A DNA stretch of 64,000 nt, taken from contig CANJIU010000048.1 in the NCBI GenBank assembly GCA_947474365.1, forward strand, positions 1-64,000. Direction: 5' to 3'. The position numbers and the translations under genes are program-made. The notes below the pieces were generated by a model. It was not told the DNA's origin, did not search any database, and worked only from the letters and a program-made list of their open reading frames with translations. Below, piece by piece: positions 1 through 10,242 of the stretch. The number at the start of each line of letters is the position of its first letter. The stretch's first letter is position 1. This stretch comes from Opitutia bacterium (GTDB taxonomy: Bacteria; Verrucomicrobiota; Verrucomicrobiia; Opitutales; Opitutaceae).

Positions 1-150
1 ATACATTAAGAAAAGCCGCGCCGACGGCCGGCCCACGGGACCAAAGGTCAGTTTCGATCCAGATCCGTCATGCCAGGCCGGTCGGCCGGCCATTTTGACC
101 ACCGCATTCCACCCGGTTTCCTAAAAGCCGATTTTTGGGACAAGGTCTAG

Positions 151-798
151 CTATCGCAATTTCTGATTGTCGATGTGCGCCCGCGACCGGAATGCCACCA
201 CGAAATGGCGTGGAAACAGGAGGGTGAGCATCCACGGGGTGAGCGCTCCGACCGACGCGACAGCCAAGGAAAGCATCATGCCCTGTCCCATGAATAGAAT
301 GCCGAGTCCCGTGACCAGCAGTGAAAGCACGGGGAAGAACGCGGCCGGGGTATTGGCGCCGGCCGCAATCGCTGATGCGAGAATAAGTGCGAAGCTGACG
401 GTGAGAAAGGGCGCATATCCGGCGGCCAAGGGAGGCACGAAGCCGGCCACCAGACCCGCGACAAATGCAAAAGGGGCGTTGGCAGCGTCAGCCTCCTTGC
501 AAATCATCGTTTGCAGGCCCGCGGCGAGGGAGATGATCGCGATCTGGACGACGATGGAGGCGTAGCCCATGACTCCTCTGATGCCCGGGGCGCGGGTGAT
601 CGCCTCCGCCAGCAACCATGCGCCAAGAACGGCCCGGAAAAAATCAACGGCGTGTAGCCCGTGGGCAAACGTCTTTCCCCAGTGGCCGTGCCAGTCGCGC
701 ATCAGCGCGCGGTAGCGAACGTGGTCGCGTTGGAAAAGTGCGACCGGAGGCAGCAGCAGGAGAAGAGCGGGAAGTAATTTGAACCAAACGATGAGCAT
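151..798 (-). CDS. Multi-pass inner-membrane protein of unknown function
   Basis: The product is about 215 residues and almost entirely hydrophobic. I count six or seven membrane segments: residues 1-22, a segment around 50-68, a pair in the middle, and three more in the C-terminal half. A basic tail ending in RSRAHIDNQKLR follows the last segment. The frame stays open to 870, but the extra 24 residues are polar and arginine-rich. The ATG at 798 puts the start directly before the first membrane helix, so I prefer it. I recognise no family motif. It lies downstream of the histidine kinase gene on the same strand, about 150 bp away, so it may or may not share a transcript. A GC-rich codon pattern and absence of stops support it being real. 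Confidence 0.6.
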   Translation of the reverse strand: MLIVWFKLLPALLLLLPPVALFQRDHVRYRALMRDWHGHWGKTFAHGLHAVDFFRAVLGAWLLAEAITRAPGIRGVMGYASIVVQIAIISLAAGLQTMICKEADAANAPFAFVAGLVAGFVPPLAAGYAPFLTVSFALILASAIAAGANTPAAFFPVLSLLVTGLGILFMGQGMMLSLAVASVGALTPWMLTLLFPRHFVVAFRSRAHIDNQKLR

Positions 799-946
799 GA
801 AAGAGTGAGCGCTTTTCCGACCGTTGCCGTTTCTGCGCCGAAGAGTGTCGGCAGGATACCGGAACTGCAAACGAAGCGTCCGGCGTCCGGAAGGAATTTA
901 AACCCATCCTGCAGCCCTCACCCGGGAGCGCAAGCGTTTGAATGCC

Positions 947-3900
947 TCAGCCAATGAGCGATTTGTCGGCATCGATTTTGGCGGGTTTGCCGAAATGGCG
1001 GCGAATGGCGGCCGAGATGTCCTGCATCTTGACCGGTTTGGAGATGTGGTCGTCCATTCCTGCGGCGACCGCTAACTCTCGGTCGCCTTGCATCGCATTG
1101 GCAGTGAGGGCGATAATCTTGGGTTGTCGGTCTGCCGGGAGCCGGGCACGGATTTGTCGGGTGGCCTCATAGCCATCCATTTCCGGCATTTGTACATCCA
1201 TCAGCACAAGATCATATCGGCGGTTTTCGAGCGTTGTGACCGCCTCCAAGCCATTTGCCACCGCGTCGGCGCGGTAGCCCAGGCGTTCGAGGAATCTCAG
1301 GGCGACCTTTTGATTGACGGCGTTGTCCTCGGCCAGAAGCACTTCAAGTGGGATCTCCTCGCCCACGGGACGCTCCGGCGCTTTCGCACTGCCCGCCTTG
1401 GCGAGGGCGAGGTTTTGGAAAAGCCCGATGATGCCGTGAATGAATGAACTGGTGCGAATGGGCTTGGACGTGCTGGCGGTCGGATGATCTCCTGTCGGAA
1501 CGGGGGCGGTTTGACCGAAGGGAAAGAGAATCATCCGCGGGCAATTTACCGTGGAAAGAAGTTCGACAGGCGAGGGTTCGTCGAGTTGTCCCTGATCAAT
1601 TACCAGGAGCGATGGTGGTCGCGGGAGGTTGGGGATGACCTCCAGTGCGGCGGTGGCTGTTGGCAGGACGATGCATTCGACATTCCAACGTTCGAAGATG
1701 GTGCGCAGCCGGGCCTGAGTGACGGGATGATCCTCGACACACAGTACGAGCCCACCGACGAGTTTGGGTGGAATGGTCGACAACCCCGAGTCGCTGGCTC
1801 CGGGGGCAACCTCGGTCTGGATCGTGAAGATGAACGACGAGCCCTGTCCGGCGCTGCTTTCGACGCGGACGGAGCCCCCCATCAGTTCGCAGAGCCTCTG
1901 GCAGATGGCGAGCCCCAGGCCCGTCCCGCCGTATTTCCGGGTGGTGGAGGAGTCGACCTGGCTGAAGGCCTTGAAGAGGCGGTCGATGCGATCCTGCGGG
2001 ATCCCGATGCCCGTGTCGTGGATCGTGAACTCGAGGATGTTCCGCGAGGGATCTCCCGGGTCGAGGCCGAGCGGGGTCAGGTCGCGGTTGGCGCGGCGCA
2101 CCTCCACCGAAATGCTGCCGCTCGGCGTGAACTTCACCGCGTTGTTGACGAGGTTGACTATGACCTGGCGGAGTCGCGTCACATCGCCCATCACCCAAGT
2201 AGGCACGTCGGACGCCATGTGGTATCCGATTTCCAATTTCTTGGAGGAAGCCTGAAGTGCGAAGAGATCGAGGGCCTCCTCAAGGCAGAGCGATAGTTCG
2301 AAGGGTGCCCGTTCGAGCTCCATCTTGCCCGACTCGATCTTGGAGAAATCCAGGATGTCGTTGATGATCGTGAGGAGCGCCTCGCCCGAGGTGCGGATCG
2401 TATTGACGAAGTCGCGCTGCTCGGGGTTCAGCGTCGTCTCCATCAGCAGGCTCGTCATCCCGATCACTCCGTTCATCGGAGTGCGGATTTCGTGCGACAT
2501 CGAGGCCAGAAATTCGCTCTTTGCCTTGGAGGCGTCGTCGGCCTCGGCCTTGGCCCGGCGCAGCTGGAGTTCGGTTTCAACTCGTGCGGTGATGTCCGTT
2601 TCGACGGCGATGAAGTTTTCGATCTCGCCGGTTGCTCCGCGCACTGGCTGGATTTCGATGTGCAGGTGATACTTGCGGCCGGACTTGGAGTAGTTGACGA
2701 CGTCGGTGCTGATGCCTTGGCCGCGCGACATCGCTGCGCGAATGCGCACCACGGTGCGCGGATTGGTTTCCGGGCCGACCATGAAATGGGCCGGATTCTT
2801 GCCGACGACTTCGTCGAGGCTGTACTCCATCACGCGGCAGAAGGCTTCGTTCGCCCACTCGATCCGGCCGTCCGGTGCCCCGATCAACACCGGGTTGTCG
2901 GTTTTCGCGGCAACGAGGGAAAGCTTGCGGGCTTCGGCCTGGCTTTCGCGCAGCGCGAGTTCGGCTTCACGCCGGGCGGTGATGTCCTGCACCGTACCGA
3001 TGATGCGGGTCGGCCGTCCGTCCGGATTGGTCGCGACCGATTTTGAACGGGTGTAGACCCAGCGCCAGTCGCCGTTGCGCGCCCGCACGCGGTACTCCGG
3101 CTCAATAAACGAAGCGATACCCTGGAGCTGGGCCTCGGTCCGACGACGGTAGAGCGTCAAATCTTCGGGGTAGATCAGAGACTGCCAGGCTTCGACCGTG
3201 GACGGCATGCGGGCGTGGTCGTAGCCCAACATGGCCCAGAGGCCGGGACTGTAATAGACGTGCCCGGCGGCGACGCTCCATTCGAAGATGCCGATCTGGG
3301 TGGAATCCAGGGCGAGACGAAGTCGTTCGTCGGAAACTTTCAGCCGGGCTTCGACGCGCCGCCGTTCCTCGTTTTCGGCGAAAAGTTTTTTGTTCGACAG
3401 TTCCGCCGACCGCTGTCCCGCCCGGGCGCTGCGCGCCAGGTGGACGCTCAAGCCAAGGAGCAAGGTGATGCCGAAGCCGGCCGCGAGCGACAGTTCGGGT
3501 AGGTAGCGCCGGTTGGCGCGCAACATGGTGTCGGACGGAGATAGACTGATGCGCATCCTCCGGTCCGCTATGAGGTAGGTTTTTTCGCTCGTCAGCTTTT
3601 CGTCCTTGGTTCCGTCCTCGGACGCGAGGGAGAACACATTGTCACCGCCGATGGACACCGACACTTCGTAGTTCGAATCGAGTTTCAGCTTTTGCGCAAT
3701 GTAGCGGAGGAATCCATGATAGGAGTATTCCGCCGCGACAAATCCGGCGACATTACCTCCGCGAATCATCGGCGTGTAGATAACGAATCCCCGTTCGTTT
3801 TCCACCGCTTTGCCGGGTACGCTGACCCTCGTGCTCATCGAGATGGCCGGTCCTTTGGTTGCCCGGGCTTGCTCGATTGCGCTGCGGCGTTCCTCCATCG

Positions 3901-4939
3901 GCGCGTGCTCAAAACGGATCGCGGCCTCATTGCTCGTGCGGGGGTAGACCCAGGCAGTCCGCAGGGAAAGATCGACAAAGGAAATGGACAGACAGCCGAT
4001 CTCCGCTGCTCCGGCATCGCCGGTTCCGATGCCGGACATCTGTTTGTTGGCGTCTGCCTCCCAGACAGGAAAATTATTCTCGCCCTTGTCTCCCCACGGT
4101 CGCGCCAGGAGTCGCTCGATCTCACTCGCCTGCCGGTCGAGCGAGCCCTTGATCTGAATCGCAAACTGTTCGATTTGCGCCTGGGTGGCTTGGGCGGAAA
4201 AAGTCTGTTCACGCTCCTGCAAGCCGATCCACAGGATGACGGTGAGGGTGACACAACCGATGACGGCCGGCATGGGCGACCACGCGGGGGCATCGCCCTC
4301 CATCTTCATGCTTTCACGCCAAGAAAGCAAAACCAGCCCCAGACCCAGCAGAATAAACAAAATCGCCGCGACGGGCGGAGTGGCGGTGTCGCTACCCCAC
4401 GTAAAAACGGCCGGCAGTCCGGCCCCATAGCCCAGCAACGTCGAAAATCCCGCCGACGAGATTACGGAACCGGCAACCGCCTCGGCAAACAGCCGTGATT
4501 GGACGGCTTTTTGCGTGACTCGCCAGGCGAGGACCAAACCACCGATCACGAGACAGGAGGCCACCATCGCCGCCATCCGTCCCGCGTGTTCAGTGTTAAT
4601 CAGCAGGTGATCCCGGACGATCAATTCGTCGATGTGGAAATTGCGCTGAGTGATGTCCTGCGCCAAGGTCAGCAAGCCGATCGCCGGCGCGATCAATGCC
4701 AGGGGGGCGACTTTTTGCCGGCCAAATTCAACGGCGATGAGCACCGCTCCAATGAAGAAAAACCCGAGGGCAGCGTTGAACCGGAGCGGTGCCTGATTCG
4801 GGAACGGCTGCAAAAGTTCTGAAATCGGTAAGAACCAGCCGATAATGGTCAGGACGCTAATTGCCGTCAGCGAACACGCCACCGCGAGCGAGATTCGCTC
4901 CAGCCACGTCCGATGCGGCAATGTAGGCAATGACGGCAT
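947..4939 (-). CDS. Hybrid sensor histidine kinase with CHASE, two PAS, HisKA, HATPase and two receiver domains
   Basis: This is a membrane-bound hybrid two-component kinase of about 1330 residues. The N-terminal quarter has several membrane segments. A CHASE-type extracytoplasmic sensor lies around residues 280-450 and includes RFEHAPMEERR. Two PAS domains follow, near 540-640 (IGIFEWSV) and 670-770 (NPVLIGAPDGRIEWANEAF). The HisKA box FLASMSHEIRTPMNGVIG carries the phosphorylated His near residue 815. The HATPase N-box NLVNNAVKF and G-box GIGIPQDRI come next. The first receiver (LVLCVEDHP) is weakly conserved; the second is canonical (VLLAEDNAVNQK, LVLMDVQMPEMDG). I chose the ATG at 4939 because the 39 upstream residues (open to 5056) look non-coding. 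No response regulator lies next to it, so it is an orphan whose output is unknown. Confidence 0.92.
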   Translation of the reverse strand: MPSLPTLPHRTWLERISLAVACSLTAISVLTIIGWFLPISELLQPFPNQAPLRFNAALGFFFIGAVLIAVEFGRQKVAPLALIAPAIGLLTLAQDITQRNFHIDELIVRDHLLINTEHAGRMAAMVASCLVIGGLVLAWRVTQKAVQSRLFAEAVAGSVISSAGFSTLLGYGAGLPAVFTWGSDTATPPVAAILFILLGLGLVLLSWRESMKMEGDAPAWSPMPAVIGCVTLTVILWIGLQEREQTFSAQATQAQIEQFAIQIKGSLDRQASEIERLLARPWGDKGENNFPVWEADANKQMSGIGTGDAGAAEIGCLSISFVDLSLRTAWVYPRTSNEAAIRFEHAPMEERRSAIEQARATKGPAISMSTRVSVPGKAVENERGFVIYTPMIRGGNVAGFVAAEYSYHGFLRYIAQKLKLDSNYEVSVSIGGDNVFSLASEDGTKDEKLTSEKTYLIADRRMRISLSPSDTMLRANRRYLPELSLAAGFGITLLLGLSVHLARSARAGQRSAELSNKKLFAENEERRRVEARLKVSDERLRLALDSTQIGIFEWSVAAGHVYYSPGLWAMLGYDHARMPSTVEAWQSLIYPEDLTLYRRRTEAQLQGIASFIEPEYRVRARNGDWRWVYTRSKSVATNPDGRPTRIIGTVQDITARREAELALRESQAEARKLSLVAAKTDNPVLIGAPDGRIEWANEAFCRVMEYSLDEVVGKNPAHFMVGPETNPRTVVRIRAAMSRGQGISTDVVNYSKSGRKYHLHIEIQPVRGATGEIENFIAVETDITARVETELQLRRAKAEADDASKAKSEFLASMSHEIRTPMNGVIGMTSLLMETTLNPEQRDFVNTIRTSGEALLTIINDILDFSKIESGKMELERAPFELSLCLEEALDLFALQASSKKLEIGYHMASDVPTWVMGDVTRLRQVIVNLVNNAVKFTPSGSISVEVRRANRDLTPLGLDPGDPSRNILEFTIHDTGIGIPQDRIDRLFKAFSQVDSSTTRKYGGTGLGLAICQRLCELMGGSVRVESSAGQGSSFIFTIQTEVAPGASDSGLSTIPPKLVGGLVLCVEDHPVTQARLRTIFERWNVECIVLPTATAALEVIPNLPRPPSLLVIDQGQLDEPSPVELLSTVNCPRMILFPFGQTAPVPTGDHPTASTSKPIRTSSFIHGIIGLFQNLALAKAGSAKAPERPVGEEIPLEVLLAEDNAVNQKVALRFLERLGYRADAVANGLEAVTTLENRRYDLVLMDVQMPEMDGYEATRQIRARLPADRQPKIIALTANAMQGDRELAVAAGMDDHISKPVKMQDISAAIRRHFGKPAKIDADKSLIG

Positions 4940-5352
4940 TAAGGTGTTTCCCCTAAAATAGAACGACCGGTTTCGAGCTGGGCAATTCGTTTTAGAGGAT
5001 ATCGGAAGCGGGTAGATTTCCGGCTGGCAGCCTAATTCCGAGGCGACTGATACCAATCACCCGTTTTCTTATGCTATTGTGATCGCGAGGTGCGCGAAGC
5101 CCGCCGTGGCTGATCCCGCTCGATTGCTTCGGCGCTGCGCTTATCCGGAGAAATTCAGTCGAGAGCGGAGAGCCGAGAGCAAAACCAAACGGTGAACTTC
5201 GGTTTCGGGTCGGGCGGCGCGCGTGTCTGCTCTGGAGATTGGGCTCTCAGCTCTTCGCTCTGAGCTCTCGACTGCATGGTCGCGGCTTATCGCAATGATG
5301 CTGGCGGGCTCACGGGGATCCCCTCATTGGCGGAACGGCGGCCTGTGGCGGG
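4940..5352. other. Non-coding gap holding an inverted-repeat element
   Basis: No convincing gene lies in these 413 bases between the hybrid kinase start and the AsmA-like gene stop. The kinase promoter should lie in the part near 4940-5100, but I cannot place it. The remainder holds the inverted-repeat element annotated separately at 5156-5274. Short open frames crossing the region have no recognisable protein features. Confidence 0.6.
5156..5274. repeat. Inverted-repeat element rich in GAGAGC/GCTCTC
   Basis: CAGTCGAGAGC at 5156-5166 is matched perfectly by its reverse complement GCTCTCGACTG at 5264-5274. Inside these ends a second GAGAGC-rich stretch (5167-5180) faces an imperfect complement (5243-5260), giving a long interrupted stem around a loop of roughly 60 bases. 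It could be a small dispersed palindromic repeat or a degenerate miniature mobile element. A sequence of similar composition occurs inside dnaE at 38381-38462. Confidence 0.6.
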
Positions 5353-8154
5353 TTACTTCGGGGGCGAAGTGGGGAGCGGAGGGTTGTCGCCGCTTGGCGC
5401 CGGACCAGGTTCGCTGGTGTTCTTGGGGCTGGCGTCGTTTCCTTCGGCCAGCGATTTCAAGAGGTTGGTTGGTCCGAGAGCAAATGCCCAATGGGGTTTT
5501 TCCATCGAGCCGGTGAGCTTAACCTCGAACGCGTTTGAGAGAGGGGTGAGCACGGCTCCGACGACGGACTTGATCAGGCTTCCGCTCTCGTGAAACGGGT
5601 AAATCTTGGCGTTGAAATCGAGTTCCTTCTTGTCGAGCGAATATTCGCCATGGGCATCGATGGTCGAGTTGGCACCGCGCAATTCCACCTGCCGAAACAG
5701 CAGTTTCGTAGTGTCGATCTTGAAGTTCGCCCGCGCCTCGGTGAACCGCAGCGTCGTGAATTTCAGCAGGTCAGACAGCAGTCCGAGCATGGCAACCTCT
5801 CCGATCTCGGCACCCCGCAGCGACGCGTTGCCTTCACCCCGGAAGCTCAACGGGTCGTCATACTTTCCTTCGCCGGACGAGGCGAGATCCAGACGGACGT
5901 TGGCTTTTTCCCTGACAAATGTCCCCTTCGGCGGGGCAGGGAGGCCGCTTTGAATGGCCAGAAACTCCTGTAAATCGCCCACCGCCAGTCCAAGGCTCGC
6001 ATCTTGGAGCGCCATATCGAATCCGAGGCGTCGGTTATCGCCGGAACCCCAAACCCGGGCGTGTCCGCTGGCGAGACCGCCGGCGAAGGTCGCCCCGACG
6101 TTGTCGATGCTGATCTCGTCGCCGTCCAGCGTCGCCACGAATGCGGCGTCCTGCAGCGGAAACCGATGGAACCGGAACTCGCCGGTCGTGTGGGCGTCGA
6201 CTTTCAGGTAGTCCTTGGCGCCAGGCGCCGCCGCCGGGCCAAAAAACGTACCCTGCAGTTTTATCTCGGGACGGTTGGCGAGTTGAAAGGGACTGAGATT
6301 TCGGCTGATTCTCGGGCCCAGCACTTGGATCCCAGTCGCCAAGTCGAGGTTGGACGAAAGGCTGAGATCAAACTTCTGCCAGTCGTTGCTCGTCGGGTCA
6401 GAGACAAGGGTAAACGTGCCGCGAGCCGAGCCTTCGCCGCGGGTGACGAAACCTTCCAATCCGTCGACGAACGAGGGGCGGATGAATAGTCTCGTCCGCA
6501 CATGATCGAAGTCCGTACCTCTCACGATCGATTTCGGGGAATCGGCAAACAGGAACACCACCGACTGCTTGCTTCCCTTCCAACCGCCGATCACTTCCGC
6601 GTTGCCGAACGGGGCGGCCTCGGGGAACTCCATCTGCTTGAAGAAATTTTCCCACCAGCCGCTGCGGAACCAAGGGGAGATGGCAAGCGGGCGGAGCTGG
6701 CCTTCAAGCAGGAATCGATAGTGGTTCGTCGTGAGGTCGTGTTCGTAGGTTCCGTGAGCATGGTTTTCACCGACCCGGACGAAAGCGTCGGGAGAGTACA
6801 GGCGTCCGGGCTCCAATTCGACCGTCACCCGGCCGTCCTGCATGTCGACCCCGTAGGCCAGCATCCGCGGCACGCGTAGCCGAGCGGTCAGCTTTTCAAA
6901 TTTCCAACCCGCGCCGAAGCGCGCTTCGGCCTGCTCGGCGGTGAGCGACTCAAAATCGTAGTATCGGCGGATGTTGGTCCCGACGCGGCTTGAGATGATG
7001 TCGAGCACCGCCGGCGCGATCGAGCCGGCAAAGCGCACGACCGCGTTGCGGTCCGAGAGATCCGCTTCAGTCTGCACCGCCAACGGGGCGCCCAGTACGT
7101 TGGCCACGACCGATGCGCCGAGTTTCGGAAGCGGACGGGGAAACAGGCGGGCGGACAATGCATCGGCCGTGTGGCCGGCGACGGTCAACGATTCCACCGT
7201 CAGGTCCAACTCACGGAGATCGAACGGTCCCGCTCCCGAAAAGGATCCAAAGCGGCCAAATGCCTGTGCATTGATTCCTCGCGCCCGGGCCTCTTGGGGT
7301 AGCCAAAGTTCATCCACGGAAATCTCCAGTAGCGTTGCGGCAGCGTCGCCAAACGGCAGGAGTTGGGTCCGGGCCCGGACATTGGTCGCCTTGGCGGCAA
7401 AAGGCGCTGCGATTTTCACACTCCGCCCGAGCGCGGTCACACTGGCCCCCAACGCTCCCGCCTCGGTCGTGAGCAGTTCGACTTGAATCGAGGGCTCCTC
7501 GATCCGAGCGAAAACGTCGGTCAACGCCACCGCTTGCCGGCAAAATCCCGGGAACTCCCGCGCAAATGTTTCCGCGAGCGTGCCAGCCGCGGTCTTTCCG
7601 GTGCTACGGGGCAGGGGAATCGGTCCATGGGCGGTAACTGCCGCTCCGGCCACGACTGCGCTCAATTGCTCAAGTTGCAGCGACCCGTGCGGAAATTGAA
7701 ACGTGAGATCGAGGTCGTGGACGATTTCCTCCGGCCGGCCGGATGGAGAGAGCATGGCCGGGACGAACGCGGAGGCGCCGGAAAGGCGAATCACCTCGGG
7801 TTCAAAGCGGCCGCTGATCAGCGCCAGCGGGCGGAAGCGGATAAAGATCGAGCGGGCCGCGACAATCGGTTCGCCAAATGCAGGGAGAAAGAGGCTGGCA
7901 TTCTCGATCAGGACGCGCCCGGTGGGGTCGAATGAGGTGCGGCCGAAGGTCGCCTTCAGGCCGGATTCCGCGAGCCAGTTCTCCAGTCGGCGCAGTCCCA
8001 TTTGCGGCACCGCCAGCTCGCTGGAGGAGACAATGTAGAGTTGGGCCACCAGCAGGCCGGTCAACGCGAGCCAGAACGCCCAGAGCGAAACAGAGAAGAC
8101 GCCGGCGGCCGTGAGCCGGACGCAATGCCCGATGAATTTCGCCAGGGTTCTCAT
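5353..8154 (-). CDS. AsmA-like envelope protein
   Basis: The protein has 933 residues: a short basic N-terminus, one membrane anchor near residues 18-42, then a long beta-strand-rich body with no further membrane segment. The C-terminal third has the layered pattern typical of AsmA/TamB-type proteins (for example GEGNASLRGAEIGEVAML, then ANFKIDTTKLLF and STIDAHGEYSLDKKELDFNAKI). Known AsmA-family proteins sit in the inner membrane, reach into the periplasm, and are linked to lipid transport to the outer membrane. The very C-terminus is proline-rich and low in complexity. It lies 46 bp downstream of the DUF4340 gene on the same strand and so probably belongs to the ABC module 1 transcript. The specific function is not shown by sequence. 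Confidence 0.75.
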   Translation of the reverse strand: MRTLAKFIGHCVRLTAAGVFSVSLWAFWLALTGLLVAQLYIVSSSELAVPQMGLRRLENWLAESGLKATFGRTSFDPTGRVLIENASLFLPAFGEPIVAARSIFIRFRPLALISGRFEPEVIRLSGASAFVPAMLSPSGRPEEIVHDLDLTFQFPHGSLQLEQLSAVVAGAAVTAHGPIPLPRSTGKTAAGTLAETFAREFPGFCRQAVALTDVFARIEEPSIQVELLTTEAGALGASVTALGRSVKIAAPFAAKATNVRARTQLLPFGDAAATLLEISVDELWLPQEARARGINAQAFGRFGSFSGAGPFDLRELDLTVESLTVAGHTADALSARLFPRPLPKLGASVVANVLGAPLAVQTEADLSDRNAVVRFAGSIAPAVLDIISSRVGTNIRRYYDFESLTAEQAEARFGAGWKFEKLTARLRVPRMLAYGVDMQDGRVTVELEPGRLYSPDAFVRVGENHAHGTYEHDLTTNHYRFLLEGQLRPLAISPWFRSGWWENFFKQMEFPEAAPFGNAEVIGGWKGSKQSVVFLFADSPKSIVRGTDFDHVRTRLFIRPSFVDGLEGFVTRGEGSARGTFTLVSDPTSNDWQKFDLSLSSNLDLATGIQVLGPRISRNLSPFQLANRPEIKLQGTFFGPAAAPGAKDYLKVDAHTTGEFRFHRFPLQDAAFVATLDGDEISIDNVGATFAGGLASGHARVWGSGDNRRLGFDMALQDASLGLAVGDLQEFLAIQSGLPAPPKGTFVREKANVRLDLASSGEGKYDDPLSFRGEGNASLRGAEIGEVAMLGLLSDLLKFTTLRFTEARANFKIDTTKLLFRQVELRGANSTIDAHGEYSLDKKELDFNAKIYPFHESGSLIKSVVGAVLTPLSNAFEVKLTGSMEKPHWAFALGPTNLLKSLAEGNDASPKNTSEPGPAPSGDNPPLPTSPPK

Positions 8155-8200
8155 CGGGTGCTGGTCATCGTGCGCGCAGTCGCGGCGGAAGGGCTGCGAG

Positions 8201-10177
8201 TCACTTCCCGGGCTCGGTCCGGGACCCGGGATCGCGGGGGCCGTAGACCACCGCCCAAAGGGCGTCGATCAGCGGCTGTTCCAGGGCGAAAACCGTATCC
8301 AGCTGTTTGATTCCGCCGAATTGCTGGTTGCCGCCGAGTCTTTCCGTAAGGTTCAACGCCAGCGTGTTCGTCTGGTCGGTACCCGCGGTCCCGGGCAGGG
8401 AAATGACGGCCTCTAGCTGGTAACGCCAGGGGCGATCGTCGCCCGCGGCCGCGACCTTTTCCGTGAAGCCGCCGGGGACGAATTCGGCGGCGCGGAGGGC
8501 GCGCAACGCGGTGACGATGTCCCGGACGGCCTTGGGCTCCCGCAAAGGGCCGGCCGGTTCGCCAGCGGGATTGAACGTCGTTTCCAGCAGGGCCTGTTTC
8601 GTCTCGAGATCGGTCAGGCGAAGCGAGGCGATCCGGGCGGCGGCCGGCAGCGGTTCCGTGACGGCCCGATCCCGCCAGGAGAAGGGCGTCACAGGCAGCA
8701 CGTTTAGGATTTCCGGCCCGACCTGATAGATGGAGTTGCCGGCGTCGGTCGGTGTCCCGACGCGGGCGTAGACATTTCGTGCGGCGTCCGTGCCCAGGCG
8801 AAGGACGACGGGGGCGTTGCCGCCCGATGAGGTCAGGATGATTTCCCGGGCCGGCCGATTGAATCCCCATTCCTCGAGGTCGGCGCTGGTCGGGGCATCG
8901 CTGGTGAATTTTACGGCAGAGAGCAGGCTCAACAGTTCCAGCAGCTTTTGCACGGTGGCGCGGTCCGCGGGAAGGGTTTGCGGCCCCGTGGCTGTTGCTT
9001 CGCTTCGGCGGATGATTTGCCACGGCGGAGCGACATTGGCCAGTTGTCCAGCCGGCGGCTCCAGCCGCTGGAGGGTCAGTGGCGAAAGATTTGGTTGCAC
9101 GGGAGCCGCGAGCGTGACGGCCGTGACGGCGGCGGCCTCGATGTCGAGGATGCGCTTCTCGCGAAGGGTCTCCTGCGCGTTGCGCAGGGCGTCGAGCAGT
9201 TGGGTCGGGACGACGACGGTGAAGAGGGCGCTTCGTCCGTCGAGTTGCGCAAAGTACTCCACTGTGCCTTGGGCCGGAGGTGTGGCGCTGTTCACTGGTT
9301 CGCCCAGATAGAGGATCTCCTGCCGGTTGTTGCCTTCGAGCGTCACCTTGAGGGTCGGGGCCGCGGACGGCAGCGGTCCGGTGCCCGACGCTGGAAACGA
9401 CTTTGCGCGCAGGGCGTTGAGTTCGTTGATTGCGAGTTCGATGGTGGTCCGGGCCGCACGGGCGGTGATGGGCGCGTCGAAGGTCCACCGCGTGCCATCG
9501 CGGCGGATCCGCACCCGGACGCCGATGCCCGAACGGCTGGCGTCGGCTCCGCTGGCTCCGGTCTGAATGATGATCGAGCGGGCCTCAAAGACACGCACCG
9601 ACAACAATGCGTCGGCGCGCAACTGGTCCAGCGGGATCGACAGGCTGTCGAGCAGGGCCCGCTTCACGACATGGACGCGGTCGCCGTTCGGCGAGAGGAC
9701 GTAGAGTCGTTTGCCGTCCTTGGTCGCGTCTCCAATTTTCAACGACGTGGTCGGACGCGGGGCGCCGCCCGGGGCGGCGGGGTCGCTGGAGGAAAACGTC
9801 ACGGTGAGTTTCGGCTTGTCCAGACCGAAGTCCGCCAACGACTGGTTGTTCTTCGAAAGGTCGGCGACCCGGAAATTCGCCTCGTGCTCGAGCAGTTGGA
9901 GTTCGTTGACAATGGAACTCGCTGCGTGCGGGTTGGCCGGCCAGTCGAGCGGCTTGTGCAGCGACCACGTGTCGCGCTGACGGACGAGGGTGAAGGAACC
10001 TGTCGGGGCCGTACTGACGATTTCGAGGGAGCGGATGTCGGCGGCCTCGGGCCCGAGCACCCGGCGCCGGGACTCGAGCGACTGGGCTTCGGTCCGCCAG
10101 TTGCGCTCGAACTTGAAGATGAAGAAGAAAAGCGCGACGTTGAGAAAAATCAGAACGAGCGTGACTTTGGAGCGCAC
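8201..10177 (-). CDS. DUF4340 domain protein of ABC module 1
   Basis: This 658-residue protein has one N-terminal membrane anchor (residues 5-22, VTLVLIFLNVALFFFIF) and is otherwise predicted to be outside the cytoplasm. Two DUF4340-like units can be seen. The first lies near residues 75-215, with FGLDKPKLTVTF and then TSLKIGDATKDGKRLYV. The second lies near 420-520, with WGFNRPAREIILTSSGG and LRLGTDAARNVYARVG. DUF4340 proteins commonly accompany GldG-type ABC auxiliary proteins, and here the GldG-like gene is 65 bp upstream. The role is thought to be periplasmic, but the transported substrate is unknown. A one-unit paralogue lies at 26349-27536. Confidence 0.85.
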   Translation of the reverse strand: MRSKVTLVLIFLNVALFFFIFKFERNWRTEAQSLESRRRVLGPEAADIRSLEIVSTAPTGSFTLVRQRDTWSLHKPLDWPANPHAASSIVNELQLLEHEANFRVADLSKNNQSLADFGLDKPKLTVTFSSSDPAAPGGAPRPTTSLKIGDATKDGKRLYVLSPNGDRVHVVKRALLDSLSIPLDQLRADALLSVRVFEARSIIIQTGASGADASRSGIGVRVRIRRDGTRWTFDAPITARAARTTIELAINELNALRAKSFPASGTGPLPSAAPTLKVTLEGNNRQEILYLGEPVNSATPPAQGTVEYFAQLDGRSALFTVVVPTQLLDALRNAQETLREKRILDIEAAAVTAVTLAAPVQPNLSPLTLQRLEPPAGQLANVAPPWQIIRRSEATATGPQTLPADRATVQKLLELLSLLSAVKFTSDAPTSADLEEWGFNRPAREIILTSSGGNAPVVLRLGTDAARNVYARVGTPTDAGNSIYQVGPEILNVLPVTPFSWRDRAVTEPLPAAARIASLRLTDLETKQALLETTFNPAGEPAGPLREPKAVRDIVTALRALRAAEFVPGGFTEKVAAAGDDRPWRYQLEAVISLPGTAGTDQTNTLALNLTERLGGNQQFGGIKQLDTVFALEQPLIDALWAVVYGPRDPGSRTEPGK

Positions 10178-10242
10178 GGGTGGGGAAAAGTTGAAAGAGG
10201 AGGTGGAGGGCGGATGACGATGGAGGGCGCGCGAGTTTCCCG

